A stretch of DNA of 64,000 nt from Buxus sempervirens (lineage: Eukaryota > Streptophyta > Magnoliopsida > Buxales > Buxaceae), in assembly GCA_947561395.2 (NCBI GenBank), contig OX387186.1:2572835-2636834 (forward strand), written 5' to 3'. The translations under genes were made by a program, and so were the position numbers. Shown here piece by piece: positions 1 through 11,499 of this stretch; within the stretch, counting starts at the first letter, position 1, and each line of letters starts with the position of its first letter. Below the pieces are notes generated by a model. It searched no databases, was not told the DNA's origin, and saw nothing but the letters and a program-made list of their open reading frames with translations.

Positions 1-158
1 TGCATCTGAACTGGAGAAAAGTATTTTTTTTTCTTTTCTTTTTTTAGTTTACTTGTTTTCTTTTTCAAAGACTTTCATGCATCAATGTCAGGTTTGACAC
101 GAAAGATTAAACAAGAATACCATATAGATTTTCATATTTCTAATACCTGAATTTGCAG

Positions 159-633
159 ATAGAGCATTACCTCCAAATTGTAAAAATAGAGGTATTAGTG
201 AAACGATCTTCCGAGGAACACAAATTGGTTGAGGATTATGAGTACACAGCACACAGTAGTTTGATCCAGAATATATATATCCCTGTTGTGAAATTCCATT
301 TTGAGCTCGCTCCCATGCAGGTTTGTATAATCAGGGTTTTAGTAAATTGGTTAAATTTCTATCTGTTATCTTACCTCCTTTCTTATGAAACCAGGTCTTA
401 GTAACAGAAAACCCGAAGTCCTTTTCGCACTTCATCACAAATATTTGTGCCATTATAGGGGGTGTTTTCACAGTTAGTATTTTCTGCCTCTGGTTAGTTC
501 TTATATTGTTTTTTCCTATATGATCCACTGATGATCCATTTCTGTGCGCTTACAGGTTGCAGGGATACTTGATTCAATACTACACAATACAATGAGACTC
601 ATGAAAAAGGTTGAACTCGGCAAACATTGTTGA
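159..633 (+). CDS. PDIL5-4: Protein disulfide isomerase-like 5-4 (PDI + ERV domain), last three exons
   Basis: Three exons, 159-320, 395-472 and 556-633, join in frame after an acceptor at 157-158. They encode the last 79 residues of an ER-vesicle (ERV41/46-like) C-terminal domain. Landmarks are YEYTAHSS, IPVVKFHFEL, the NPKSFSHFITN stretch, the hydrophobic CAIIGGVFTVAGILD membrane segment and the end ELGKHC-stop. In plants this tail belongs to PDIL5-3/5-4 (PDIL8), which combine an N-terminal membrane anchor, a thioredoxin domain and the ERV module in the ER/Golgi membrane and act in oxidative folding or cargo handling. The thioredoxin part lies left of the window, and bases 1-158 are the end of an intron. 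I recognise the family confidently. The choice between 5-3 and 5-4 is less certain. Confidence 0.85.
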
Positions 634-1184
634 TAGAAAGCAAGAATGTTTTGAAGAAAATATTCTGATCTTCATTCTGCATGGAAGTTGTTTTCTCTTC
701 ATGTATTTCATTTTCTTCTATTTTAAAGGAACAAGAGCATGGGTCCATGCTATTGTAAAATGATAATTAGGTCCAGATTAATAATGATTTTCTGTTCATA
801 TTCAAATCATAATTACAAATCCCATGCATCAATCATTCATAACCAACCACTCACCTTTTCATTGTCAATGAAATCATGTCAGTATGTTGGTTTTCAACAT
901 TCTGAATACAGTGAAAATGAATTGGAAGAAGAAAACGTGTGAGAATAACCCAACAAAGCCATTTATTTATTAATTTTTTCTTTGTTCTTATACAGCAAAC
1001 AATCCATCAACCACCCGGTAGATAGATTGTGATTTTATTTCCTAATTGGAACAAACAATTATTTTTACCAAGCCACAATTTGAAGGGAAAAAAAACTCAG
1101 TTGAAGAAATCTATAGAACTAGACGGAAAAGTGGGGGAGAAAAAATTCCTGTCCACTCTGCGGGCAAATCTATGAGAGGACATG
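634..1184. other. Convergent 3' intergenic region
   Basis: This stretch lies between the stop of the PDIL gene (+) and the stop of the phytocyanin gene (-), so it should hold both 3' UTRs. It is AT-rich and I see no further gene. The 67-codon open frame at 739-942 has no recognisable features. Confidence 0.5.
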
Positions 1185-2405
1185 TTAAATGATTACGAGA
1201 AGAGATGAAACAATAAAAGCTCCTATAGAAGCGATGAAATTCAGAAAAGGTGAAGAGGCTCCACTTGGAGGAGGTTCCTCGCCAAATGGAGAAGGAGATG
1301 GGATGGTCTCATATGAGCCTGGTGGAGGGGGAGATCCAGGAAGTGTCTCGTTTGCTGGAGGCGAAGGGATGATCCCGGTGGAGCCTGGAGGAGGTGGAAA
1401 TACCGCAACTGGAGTCCCGATTGAAGCAGGTGGAGGGATTGCCCCAACTGGAGTTGGAGGAGCAAGAGGAGGTGTTGGAACCATCTGCTTTGTTTTTGAA
1501 GATCCCTTGCTTCTTTCTGCCATGACCACAACCACCATCTTCTCATTCTTGTGGCAGTTCTCTTTAATTCCACTTATGAAATTGTAGTGGCCTGATTGAT
1601 CGAATTTGAAGGAAGTGTGGCCATCCTTGAACACTTCAATGGGTCTTGCTGTGTTGCAGTTGGTGTAGTCATCGTTGCTTACTCGAAGTACGGAATCCTT
1701 GTCAGCTGGGTAAACAAACACTGAAGTAGTAGACGATAGAGAAAATTAGTGAAGTTTCTATCCAGGTATGGCAAACCTTGAGGGTTTTAGCGTATATAAA
1801 ACTCAGTCGTAACCGTATTGATAATGGCTTGGTTAGTGATTGCTTTATACTTCAATAATTTTGTTTAAGTAGAAAATTATTGTTTTATATTTTTTGCTTC
1901 GTTGCTTTTAATACCAACCACACATTTGATTTCAATACCACCACCAACACTCACTGTCTACCGTACCCGCCGCCACCAACACCATCCACTCACCCACCAC
2001 CACACCCCCAATGCTAAACCCAATGAGGCATGAATTTCAATTTTTAGCTGACTGCATCTTATATAATAAGTTTCAATTTGACACAAACTAGCATATTTAC
2101 AGGCCACACATCACGTCTCACAACACCATACCAGAGTAGTTGCATTGCAATTAAAATTACGAATGTGATTGGTTACTGGACAATTAGATCAACTTACAAA
2201 GAGAGTCGCCGATTTGGAACCGATTCGTTTGTGCCCATTGATTATATGTTACTGCATCAGGACCGGTGGGTACAGTCCAGCCCTTTGAGCCTCCCACCTT
2301 GAACTCAGTTGCAGCAGCTCTTTGCATCAGTATTAAGAGACTAAGGAGTCCCAAGGCATGAAATGCTTTCTTTTGAAGCTTTGATACCAAACTAGGGTTG
2401 GCCAT
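1185..2405 (-). CDS. Early nodulin-like protein (phytocyanin domain, proline-rich, GPI-anchor signal)
   Basis: Two exons, 2405-2198 and 1720-1185, join as L-LFVYPADKD and give 247 residues. The start was set at MANPSL because its context (AAAATGGCC) is good; an in-frame ATG lies four codons upstream. Order: hydrophobic signal peptide (about 1-34), a phytocyanin domain from FKVGGSKGW to MVVVVMAER, a long Pro-rich arabinogalactan-like stretch with PPPPGS motifs, and a hydrophobic tail (SIGAFIVSSLLVII) typical of a GPI signal. The two disulfide cysteines (in YTNCN and ENCHK) are present. The copper Cys and His positions are replaced (FISG and ENC instead of the usual FxCG and GHC), so it should not bind copper, as is typical of ENODLs. 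Likely an extracellular, membrane-anchored arabinogalactan-type protein. The intron holds a CCA-rich low-complexity tract at about 1915-2010. Confidence 0.9.
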
Positions 2406-2947
2406 TGGAAAAAGCAAATAGCCAACCTGTGTGACAGTGAATTAATGGAGAATTCCAGCCTTGGCTAAGATGACAGGGGAATGTGATCAACGCAACGGTT
2501 TTTGTAGTCCTCCTCTTTGCATGAACTGTACGAGCTGTGAAAGTGAAGCTTTTCTTCTTTTTGTTGTTCTTTAGATACCTTAGCTTCCATTGCAAAGCAT
2601 ATAGCACTTTTATGAGAGCCGCGTCACTTTTGAATCTATCTTGCAGCTAAGTTTATGAAGCTATGCTTTGCTTAACCGTCGTGTTTCAGAATCTTCGTAT
2701 CTTGTGCGCCGAGGTCGGCGGCGGGCCATATTTGGAGCAATTGCTCCCAAACCAATGTAAACCAAAAATCGGTTTCAGTTTGGGTTAATCTTAAACAAAA
2801 CCAGTAACTAAAGTTGTAAGTTCGGTTTGGTTTCATTTCGGTTGTGCTCCGCTAGCTCTATTTCGGTTCAACCAATTCACATTAATATTGAACTCAAATT
2901 ATCTGACAAATGAACATAATATTCTATTTCTACCAAAAAAAAAAAAA

Positions 2948-3128
2948 AGAACATAATATTCTATTCTATAAGGGAGAGGCATCTCTTTTGAGTGTGCTAA
3001 TTAAAGAAAGCAGGTATTTTTCCTTTTCTTTTTTCTTTTTTTCATAAAAAACCAATCTTATATATATATATATATTCTATTCTATTAGGGAGAAGGCATC
3101 TCTGAGTGTGCTAAAGAAAGCAGTTTTT
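2948..3128. repeat. Imperfect direct repeat with TA microsatellite between copies
   Basis: The sequence tattctattctataagggagaggcatctc...gagtgtgcta...aaagaaagcag near 2958-3012 recurs near 3074-3124 with small indels. The copies are separated by CT/T-rich sequence and a (TA)n run. It looks like a local tandem duplication. Confidence 0.7.
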
Positions 3129-3926
3129 TTTTTCATCTTTTTTTTCTGAAACTACCTTATATATACACATACATACACTAGAGGGTATTCACGCGTAGCA
3201 AAATAATTAAATAAGTGGATGCAATTAATTGGGAGATAAAAGAAAATATATAAATTGAAGAACATTTTGGGGAATAGAAGTAGTTATATGTGTAAGGATA
3301 TAAAAATAAATAGAAATAAAAGGCATTTTGAATAATATGAGGTAGTTATATAAGTTAGTTAAGAGGAGATAAAGTGAATGCAATAAAACATGTGGGGCAA
3401 TTTAGGTTTGCTAGAAGAGAGACGGTTGGTTTTATGATAGTAATAGTGTATATATATATATACTAGAAGGGGTGCACGTGCAGTACTGCGCGTGGAGGGA
3501 GGCGGTTTTGTAACTACTAGCTAGGTTTGATCGAAGGGGCATGTTTTTTACTGTAGTATTGAAACTCAAACAACATAGGCAACGGGCATTTTGGGGAAGT
3601 TGCGCATAGTCTTAGGGACAATTCCCAAGGGCCCTTCTCACGTTAAATATAGTATAGATATATTCTCTAATTAATACAACTTTAAATTACTAGCATCATA
3701 TATCATCATAGTCACCTAAAATTATAACAAAAATAATATATCTATACTACATATATATAATGCAGGCATCCCATTGGGAATCACATCAACCAAAATGTGC
3801 AATTTTTCAAAACAATCATTACACATTATTGTGAAGATTCTTTAATAGAAAGATACAATAGTCAAAACTACTTCGAATTTATAAAAACTTAATAATCAGT
3901 TGCAAAACCGTACGTTCCCCTTTGTC

Positions 3927-4177
3927 CAGTGGCGGAACCGCGTTATAGCCAAGGGGGACAATTGCCTCCCTTGAACTTTTATTTTTTAATTAAAAATATA
4001 TATTTTTTAATTAAAAATATATATTTTTCTAAATGTTTTAATTGAAATTTATGTTTTGCTCCCTCTGAAATTTCTGGTTTGCCCCTCCTAACTCATTGAA
4101 ATTTTTATATTTCATGAGAAGTGTTAATTGAAAATTTTTTTTTCCCCCTCAGATTTGGAGTCCTGGTTCTGCCACTA
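3927..4177. mobile_element. hAT-type MITE, CAGTGGCGGAACC family, copy 1
   Basis: The left end reads CAGTGGCGGAACC and the right end is its near reverse complement (GGTTCTGCCACTA). An exact 8-bp target-site duplication cctttgtc flanks it at 3919-3926 and 4178-4185. Eight-base duplications with CA-starting ends are the hAT superfamily signature. It is 251 bp long and non-coding, with internal tracts such as ttaattaaaaatatat shared with the second copy at 44979-45208. It must be moved by a transposase encoded elsewhere. Confidence 0.92.
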
Positions 4178-4339
4178 CCTTTGTCTACTTATTTCTTCAT
4201 ACTGCACGTGTAACCGGCTAGTTTTATTGAATGAAAATAAGAACAGATGAACCCAGGACGTATCAGTTAATCAATTATTTCGAATGAGATAAATAATAAA
4301 ATTAACAAACTGTATCAAAAAAAGAACTGATAACAACAA

Positions 4340-4921
4340 TCAAATCTTGAGTTTATAATCGCATCTGGAGTCGACGTTCCGAGAAAGAAGGAAGACAGTG
4401 ATATGACATGTACTGAAAGCCGAAGCAGGAAGCTTCAAGATCTTAAACTCGCTCACCCTCCCATGTAATATGGTTGAAGACGTGAAGTTCATGACCCCGG
4501 TACGGAAGTCTATCCCAAACTGAGGACTTGAAACCAATCTATCTGCAATGATCTCAACAGATGTGCTTACATTAAGTTTGCCGCGTGCCGGGATCGTGTC
4601 GTGTCGGATCGGTGGTTCTGCGATGACAGTCCCGTTGTAAGTAACGTGAGCCTTGGTGTCCTTGTACTCAAAGCTTCCATAATTACGGTTATTGACAGTA
4701 ATGACTAGGTCTAGTGTCACGTTCAGCCTCACCACCGGGAAGACTCCGAACTCAATTTTTCGGAGGGTAACTGGGTATGCAGTGATTTCTGGTTGATGGG
4801 GCTTCAGGATGGTAAGAAACAGTACTACTAAAACAACTAACAAGATGATTATGAGAAGTGCAGATATACCAAAACACATTTTTAAGCGTCTGTGAACACT
4901 TATGCGACTTGCCATGGTCAT
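4340..4921 (-). CDS. LEA_2 / NDR1-HIN1-like (NHL) membrane protein
   Basis: Single-exon frame of 193 codons starting MTMASR; a second ATG two codons on (4915) has an equally good context. It has a short basic cytosolic N-terminus (SRISVHRRLK), one strong transmembrane segment (about residues 18-39, ISALLIIILLVVLVVLFLTI) and then a LEA_2 beta-sandwich with NVTLDLVITVNNRNYGSF and VTYNGTVIAEPPI. There are several N-glycosylation sequons (NVT, NGT, NVS, NFT). Proteins of this shape are plasma-membrane or ER-anchored 'late embryogenesis abundant hydroxyproline-rich glycoprotein family' members, some linked to stress or immune signalling. The exact role is unknown. Length and layout match the family, and there are no introns or breaks. 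Confidence 0.85.
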   Translation of the reverse strand: MTMASRISVHRRLKMCFGISALLIIILLVVLVVLFLTILKPHQPEITAYPVTLRKIEFGVFPVVRLNVTLDLVITVNNRNYGSFEYKDTKAHVTYNGTVIAEPPIRHDTIPARGKLNVSTSVEIIADRLVSSPQFGIDFRTGVMNFTSSTILHGRVSEFKILKLPASAFSTCHITVFLLSRNVDSRCDYKLKI

Positions 4922-7171
4922 TTTTGTTATCAATCACCGGCGATATCCACGAATCGGCGATCTGCTATCCGGTGGGGGGCTGGCGGCTGCTAGTCGCCGG
5001 AATACTTTGATGCAGGCGTGAAAGCACTGGAAGATGTGTTGTCTCCTGTATGCAAATGGTGGTTGTTGATGGGTAACTACGCCTTTATGTTAGGAACGGA
5101 GAGTGCAATGTTTGATTAATATATTTGACAAAGCGCGGTTGCCTCTGTGATTATTTGTTTATCTTGTTTCGGAGATGGAAGCAATGTGGAAGGCTATAAT
5201 TGATTTGTCTAGGCCGGTTTTGGACGACATGATTGTTTATTTGGATTAGAGACGGAAAATTAATAAATTTCTTAATTATAATTACTGATTCTGGGTTAAC
5301 TAATGCTTTTAAGAAGTTTAGCAATTGTTGGAGGGGTTGCGTTAATGGACAAATAACGTTGCTGCTGTCCAGACCCATGCACTTGGAGAAGCATAAAATG
5401 AAAGAAAAGAAGAAACGAGAGTCGCCGCAGCATACGAAAAGCCTCCTTACCAAGAAAAATTCACTAAAAAAACACTAGACATTAGTGATAATTAACAACG
5501 TTTAGAAGAAAATTTCACTAAATTTATCTTTAGGTGACGTTTATCAATAGAAATTAGTAGTATAAAATTTTAGTGATGCTTACTTAATTACTTAAGAAAC
5601 GTCACTATAAATTTTTAGATTGTTAAGGTACAACGTTTGGTGTAAGGCTGTCAATGGGTCAGATAAAGATCCAAATTCGACCCAATTATCCGCATATGGA
5701 TCTTATTTTTAGATCCGATTATCCGAATCCGATTATATTCTGATTCAAATATGGTACTACATATATTCGACCCGATAAAGATCAGACCGTTTATTTTGTA
5801 TATATGTTTTGTTTTTTTAGGCCTTTTTATATATTAATATGGATCTTAGTATAGTTTTAAGTTTTTTTATTTATTAGTATAGAAGGAATGAAGGTTTCAT
5901 ATAACATTTATTCATTTAAGGTCATTTATTCATTTAAGGTCATAATATAAGACAAATTTGGATTAATACATCCTTATTTGATCCACTAACTTAATTTTTT
6001 TCCATACATAATGTAATTGGATTCGGATATCGGATAATCGATCGGATTCAAATTCGAATCAAATTCGGTATTAGATGTGAAAGATCCGTCGGATAATCGG
6101 TTTGAATTCGGATATCGGATTTTCTTATCGGATCGAATTCGGATCTTAGCAGATCCGTACCATATTCGATCCGTTTACAGCCCTAGTTTGGTGGACATTA
6201 TGAAACTTTTATTCTAGTAGAATCCGATTTGATAATCCCAAAAAGGGCATTTGATTAGGATTTTGGGGTCGAATTCTACAATCTAATGCTATAATCTAGC
6301 CCATAATCAAAATCTATCTTTTTAGTAACTATTGGAATTATGAGCATTGGTGCTTTAATTTCCAAAGTCAATGATTCTACAGATTATATATAATACATAT
6401 TATAATAAATAATAATATTATAAGAATAATAATATAATATATTTTGTTATATTATATTATACATAACATAATATATGTTATATATTATTTTATATTATAA
6501 TTTTAGGTGCGAACAATATTTGCAAATGAGTGTGATTTTTCTAATTAATGATCATTTGTAGCAGCATTTACAGCAATACACAGTGACGTGGGACCACTAA
6601 ATATTCACTTTGGTGGCCTCTATATCAATGTCTCTTGTTGTACATGCTGTAAATGAGATTTTCAATGCAGACAATGTGCAATCGATATTTCTTAACCAAT
6701 TAACAAACATGTTGAAAAATTACCATATAAAACTTGTTTCAACTCTTCAAAATCTTTGGACTTACAGTACAAAAGAGACCGAAGAAGAGCATCGATTACC
6801 CTCTGCAACTTACTCTTCACTGAGAAATGCATATAATTAGCATAACGAGTGCAAAATCAAAATTCGTAACCTTATTGAGATATCTTATGATTCTGTCTAC
6901 AACTTATTCAATAACGATATGATTCTACTCAATATCTTGGCTAAAAATTCGTATTTTATTATAATAATGAGAAAATCATACTAAAAGTTCTTTTATGAAA
7001 TCCCTTGATGATTTGCTTGATTAATGGGAAAAGAAAAAACAAAAAGCTAAAAAAAATGCTAATTTCTTACAAATTAACGACTCTAACTTGGTACAGTGAA
7101 TTGAATTATCTCTAGGGGCAGAAAGCCAGGATTACTAGAAATGTAACAATAGAAAGAAACCAGAATGATGG
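4922..7171. other. Intergenic region with transposon remnants
   Basis: No gene recognised. The open frames at 5151-5478 and 6610-6840 show no family features. Bases about 5460-5640 carry repeated tcacta/tagtga and acgtttt-like motifs that resemble CACTA subterminal sequence, but the ends are unclear. A hAT-type MITE occupies 5643-6185. AT-rich sequence with TATAATAT runs follows at 6380-6510. Confidence 0.45.
5643..6185. mobile_element. hAT-type MITE with 8-bp target-site duplication
   Basis: The exact 8-mer gtttggtg occurs at 5635-5642 and 6186-6193. Between them the ends are inverted: taaggctgtcaatgggtc on the left against tagggctgtaaacggatc read back from the right (14 of 18 match). The interior is full of ggatccgaat/gataatcgg variations and has no open frame. 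A length of 543 bp, matching TIRs and an 8-bp duplication fit a non-autonomous hAT element. Confidence 0.88.
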
Positions 7172-9231
7172 TTAGAGAAGGTGATCTGTTGTCATCAGCA
7201 TAAATGTCATAATTGTAAGGAAAATCACTGGTAGAAGGTTGAGATGAGATTTATGGGCATCTCCAGTGGGAAAATTTGTTGGAAGGGAGCATTCTTCTCC
7301 ATTGAAAAACACTTTTGTAGGGAACCCATCTCCTCTTACTATGTTTATTCCAGGAGTCAATTTCTTTGAAAATGAAACCACAGATTGTTGTTTACCAGGC
7401 ACCCTTGTGTCATGTCTGGGATCTGTCCCATTCTTCTGTGCCACCAAGTAATTCAAGCCTGGTAATCCCTGGAAGAAAATGGTTTTGTTGAGCTGTGGTA
7501 GCTTTGTTCCATTGAAGGAGTATACGTTTTCGTATCCGCGATAAGCCTTGTTCATTTGAATTGCTGTGAACCAATCCTCGAAATTTACATCTTCCCAATT
7601 GAACAAGGTGATCCTTGCTGTCCACCCCTTTCTGTAATCTGAGTATATGTGCCAGTTGATGCTCACTCCACAGTTGTCTCCACAAGGTAATGGGTTGGGG
7701 ATGCGATGGTGTTTTAGTCTTGCCCAGGCTTTAGCCTTCTTTGTTCTATTAGCAAACGGTACCAGTAGAGCTTCCGAAGGGAGAAGCAATGGCGAAGCAT
7801 TCGGATCGCAAGTGTCGTCTGTGTCATCACAACCGCAAGCACAGGTGTTACAGGGGATGACAGAGTCATTGTAGAAGGCGGAGAAGGAAACACAACAGCG
7901 AGAGACTTTGTTCTTCGGTCTGGTAATATTGCAGACTACTTGCCAACTCGCAACGGCGCTACTTTTGGCATCAAGACCACTTGGGTCTGGAAACTCCGTG
8001 GGGTCTACTCTAATGGGAGGTCCACACTTGTAATTTGGATTAACGATGCCATTGATCTTCCATTTCTGGGGTGGATGCAGAGCTGTTCTGTTCATGTCAG
8101 GTGGAACCTTATACACCTGCAACTGGAAGATGGCCCTGGCTTTGCTTTCGTCCATGGTGGTGGGTAAAAGACTGCCATTTCTGCAGCAGTAGGGAATATT
8201 TCCAACTTTCTCATCTTTTGATCTGTCTGGGGGAAGATCGGATATGACGGGCTTCTTCTGGCAGTTCATGACGGTAGAGAAGTCCATGTCTTTGTAGTAT
8301 TGTCCAGCGGCTCCATAGATACATTCTGAATAGTCTTTCTTGTGAGTGTAGGCACCTCTCATGGTGTATATGAATTCCCCTCTCATCCACTCCCATGTCA
8401 AGTTCCAGTGATCCAAACGTCCTAAGGGGTTGTTGTTATCCATAGTTACCTGAGCCATATAATTCCCTTCATACGCTTGCAGAACGTCGTAAGTAAGGGA
8501 AAGATCACCATTTTGACGAGGCAAGAACTTGGCTGCTTTAATTGGTTTTGCCTTCAGTTTTGGATTTCTGACACAGCACACATACATTGAGCTCTCTGGA
8601 CAAACAAAAGCTCAAATTAATTAACAATGCCTTCATGGTTCATATGAACAAGCAAGAAAATTAACAAGAAAAAGTACTTACTACGACGAGTAGGCGCTGG
8701 GCACTTGTACCCATCATTCTCGAGCCGAATTGTCTTGGGCATGGGAATTCCCGGCGGTTTCACGCCGAATTGCGTGCCGGTCATCTCGATCTCCACCTGA
8801 ATCTGGTTTATATCACCTGCCGTCTCGATCGATGTCTTCAAATCCGCCTGAGGGTAACCTGACATATAGGTCCCATTACCGACGGGAGCCGGGAAATCAT
8901 CACCATCAACTATAACAGCCCCAGTCGCTGAAACCAGAATCTCCTTGTGCTGAAACCCAATAAATATCTTCCATGCCTTGAGTTCCTGGGAACCAGCATT
9001 CAACACTGTTGCGGCGGATTTAAACGCCCATGCTTGAGCTGTGGCGTTCTTCACATGAGGGAACTCCTTCTGCCGAGAGATGAAGACGTACGACAAAAAG
9101 ATACCATCGCAGGTGTCTTGTTCTGGTGGTGGGGCAGGCGGCGGCTCATCGTAATCCTGGGCTTGACTTATATGTAATTCGTAAGAAACCAAGAAAAACA
9201 TGAAGAAGAGCGCTCTCCACGCCATTTTCAT
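7172..9231 (-). CDS. COBL7: COBRA-like protein, COBL7 subgroup (GPI-anchored)
   Basis: Two exons, 9231-8682 and 8595-7172, give 657 residues. Residues 1-24 are a signal peptide ending ISQA, followed by a Pro-rich linker. The COBL7-9 subgroup N-terminal extension (about 30-185, cellulose-binding-like fold, ending RLENDGYKCP) comes next. The COBRA domain carries the conserved CCVS motif (about residue 415) with the Cys-rich CNTCACGC, the GPGLNY-like LPGLNYL and FNGEECSLP. A hydrophobic C-terminus (LLPVIFLTIMTFML) forms a GPI signal. Family members sit on the outer plasma membrane and guide cellulose deposition and cell expansion. Length matches Arabidopsis COBL7 (about 660). Only one short intron interrupts it. 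The paralogue number is my best guess. Confidence 0.9.
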
Positions 9232-10122
9232 GTTTTTCTTTTGATCTTACACTTAGTGCCGGATTCAAGCTGAAAATGTTTTGTGAGGCATGTGTCCGTT
9301 TAGGACAGAGTGGATCATGTGGGTATTGGGGAGCTTTAATGGCAGGTTGGGGGTGATGAAGACGTACCAGACCGACAAAACACGGTGATTGTGGAATCGT
9401 TTCCGATCACCCGCAGCGGCCGCGTAAGGTACACAGCGAAGAAGCATTGATGGAGAAATGTCGAGGTAATGGACACTCATGTCAGAATAGAGATGAAATC
9501 GTTAAGAACAGTGAAGACCAGGTCAGCTGAAATCTCCTCCTCTCAGCTGGCGTCGGAATTGGCGGGAAGGAAACTGTTACGGCTCCGTAAGTAGGTTTTG
9601 TAATGATTCCGAAATGACAATAATACCCTTCAAGGACGGATAAATTTCCAAGTTGTGGACCCATAGGGACAAATTCAGAAATATAAATTTGCATTAGGGA
9701 TATTTTGGTCATACCTTCGAGATTTCAAGCGGCTGCTAAAAAAGGGCATGGAACCGTGTGCAGTTTTGGCCTGCATTGCCCCCAGCTGCTGAAGTGGGTT
9801 GCTTCCACGTTCCACAGTTCATGTTTGTAATTATTGTAAATATTGTATTTTGGCCCGCTTGAAAAAACACAGACCGTGAAATGCTCCATGTGGAAGCATC
9901 CAACTTCAGCAACAGTTACCAATGCAATGCCAAAATTGCAGACAGTTTCATCCTTACAAAAGGGGATGACATTTGCTAAACATTTTTTGCTCCATTAGTT
10001 TCTACTCTTGGAGTAAGGTTCTGCCGCGTCTAATGATACTTTTTTTTAATTGTTTTAAATGTTTCACATGGGACTCATTTGAAAAAACTTTAGTTGTGAT
10101 ATGTTCTTTTGTGACAACGGTA

Positions 10123-11148
10123 CCGTTTGGTAACGCTTTTCAAAAGTGTTTTTTTGCTTTTGAAAGCAAAAAATTACTTTCGAAAGCAAAAGTGCTGTTT
10201 AGTTATGCACACATGAAGCAATTTATAATAAGCAAAAAATCAATTTCATTGCTTTTCAAGAGAAGCATATAAATGTTGCTTCTCACTTTAATCATAAATT
10301 TGCTTTCTTACTTCTAAAACCCTCAACACAAAACTAGACTGGGAAAAAATTGACCCATCATGTCCAATCCAATCCAAATAAATGAATTCAGGTTGACCAG
10401 TGTAATGGTTGGGTCGACTTCGGGTAGGGGATTTAGTAACCTATTAGTATTCGGGTCAACTCAACTAGACCGATAATGATCCGTTTTAACCGATAATGAC
10501 CTGTTTAACCCGATAATGATCGGTTCAACCCGATAATGACCCGTTTAACACAATAATGGTCTGTTTTACATGGTAATGGCTCGTTTAACCTGATAATGAC
10601 TCGTTTAACTCGATAATGACCTGCTTAACCCAATAATGATTCGTTTAACCTGATAATGACCGTTTAACTTAATAATGGCCCATTTAACTCGATAATGATC
10701 CGTTTAACTTAATAATGACCCGTTTGACCCTAAATTGTATCATTAATTCATGTTATATTTCTATTGGTGTATTTTTTATAATTAAAAATTTTAATCGAGT
10801 TGGTGGGTTGAACCCAATTATTGGCGAGTTGAGTTTGGTTTTGGGTTTTGCCAACCCACCAATAAACAAATTACAATTGAACCAATCCGATTATTGCTCA
10901 ACTCGTTACAATATACGTCAAGTATAATTTTAAGTAGTATGCATCAACTGTTTACGGTAGTTTTATATGATAGCATAAAAGCAATTTATATGCTACTGTA
11001 GTTTCCAAACATGCTTTTTTGCTTCTTAGTAGCAAAGTAAAAGTTTACTAAACAGCTTTGCTTCAACAAAAGATCTTCTGAAAAGCAGAAAAGTACTTTT
11101 TTGCCTTTTTGATTTTAAAAGCAAGAAAGTAAAAGCGTTACCAAACGG
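10123..11148. mobile_element. Non-autonomous TIR element carrying a 20-bp tandem array
   Basis: The 18-mer ccgtttggtaacgctttt at 10123-10140 is exactly inverted at 11131-11148. The inverted similarity continues inward through poly-purine/AGCAAAA sequence to gctgtttagt on both sides, roughly 80 bp. No transposase is encoded. No clear target duplication was found, so the superfamily is left open. The middle carries the tandem array at 10471-10730, flanked by gttgggtcgac-like and gttgaacccaatt sequence. Confidence 0.85.
10471..10730. repeat. Tandem array, 20-bp unit, about 13 copies
   Basis: The unit has the form gataatgacccgtttaaccc and repeats with substitutions (gataatgatcggttcaaccc, aataatggcccatttaactc, and so on). 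One unit is a base short. It lies wholly within the TIR element at 10123-11148. It is not CRISPR: there are no spacers and the units drift gradually. Confidence 0.9.
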
Positions 11149-11499
11149 ATTCACATCTCACTCTAAGAGTAAAAACTAGTACAATAATTTTTACCTCAAA
11201 ATATAATTTATTAAAAACAATTTGAGAACAAAATAAGTGTGGGATCTTCCAATGAAATCCTCCTACACATGAAAGTTGACATCACTATGAACAAAGTTTA
11301 ATCAAAAACAAGAAAATTTATCTAGGGCAAAGTTTGCTAGGCTATAAGCAACAGAGTTTGCGGATAGATGTTATCCCTGGCAATTTACATTTTACAATAA
11401 TAAATTGGAATAGATGTCATCCCCGGCAAAAGACTAATTAATGGACAATGGAATTAAATAGGGAAAAAAGGTTTTATTTGTAAATAATTGTAAAATCAG

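Larger units (their letters stand above)
2406..4339. other. Intergenic region with repeats, between two minus-strand genes
   Basis: No gene recognised. It contains the promoter side of the phytocyanin gene, a Thr/Gly-poor 'cggtttggtttcggtt' type low-complexity patch near 2760-2875, an imperfect direct repeat near 2955-3125, TA-rich microsatellites and the hAT-type MITE at 3927-4177. Confidence 0.5.

Noticed and set aside
1189-1587. 132-codon glycine-rich open frame on the plus strand
   Set aside because: It is the antisense of the Pro-rich part of the phytocyanin gene; CCN codons read backwards give Gly-rich frames.
5151-5478. Open frames of 100 and 81 codons on opposite strands
   Set aside because: Low-complexity, no start context, no recognisable motif, overlapping each other.
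5460-5640. CACTA transposon terminus
   Set aside because: Motifs are suggestive, but there is no clean CACTA end, TIR partner or 3-bp duplication.
6610-6840. 76-codon plus-strand frame
   Set aside because: No family resemblance, splice context or regulatory support; probably chance in AT-rich DNA.
10471-10730. CRISPR-like array
   Set aside because: Units are contiguous with no spacers, drift in sequence, and sit inside a plant TIR element.
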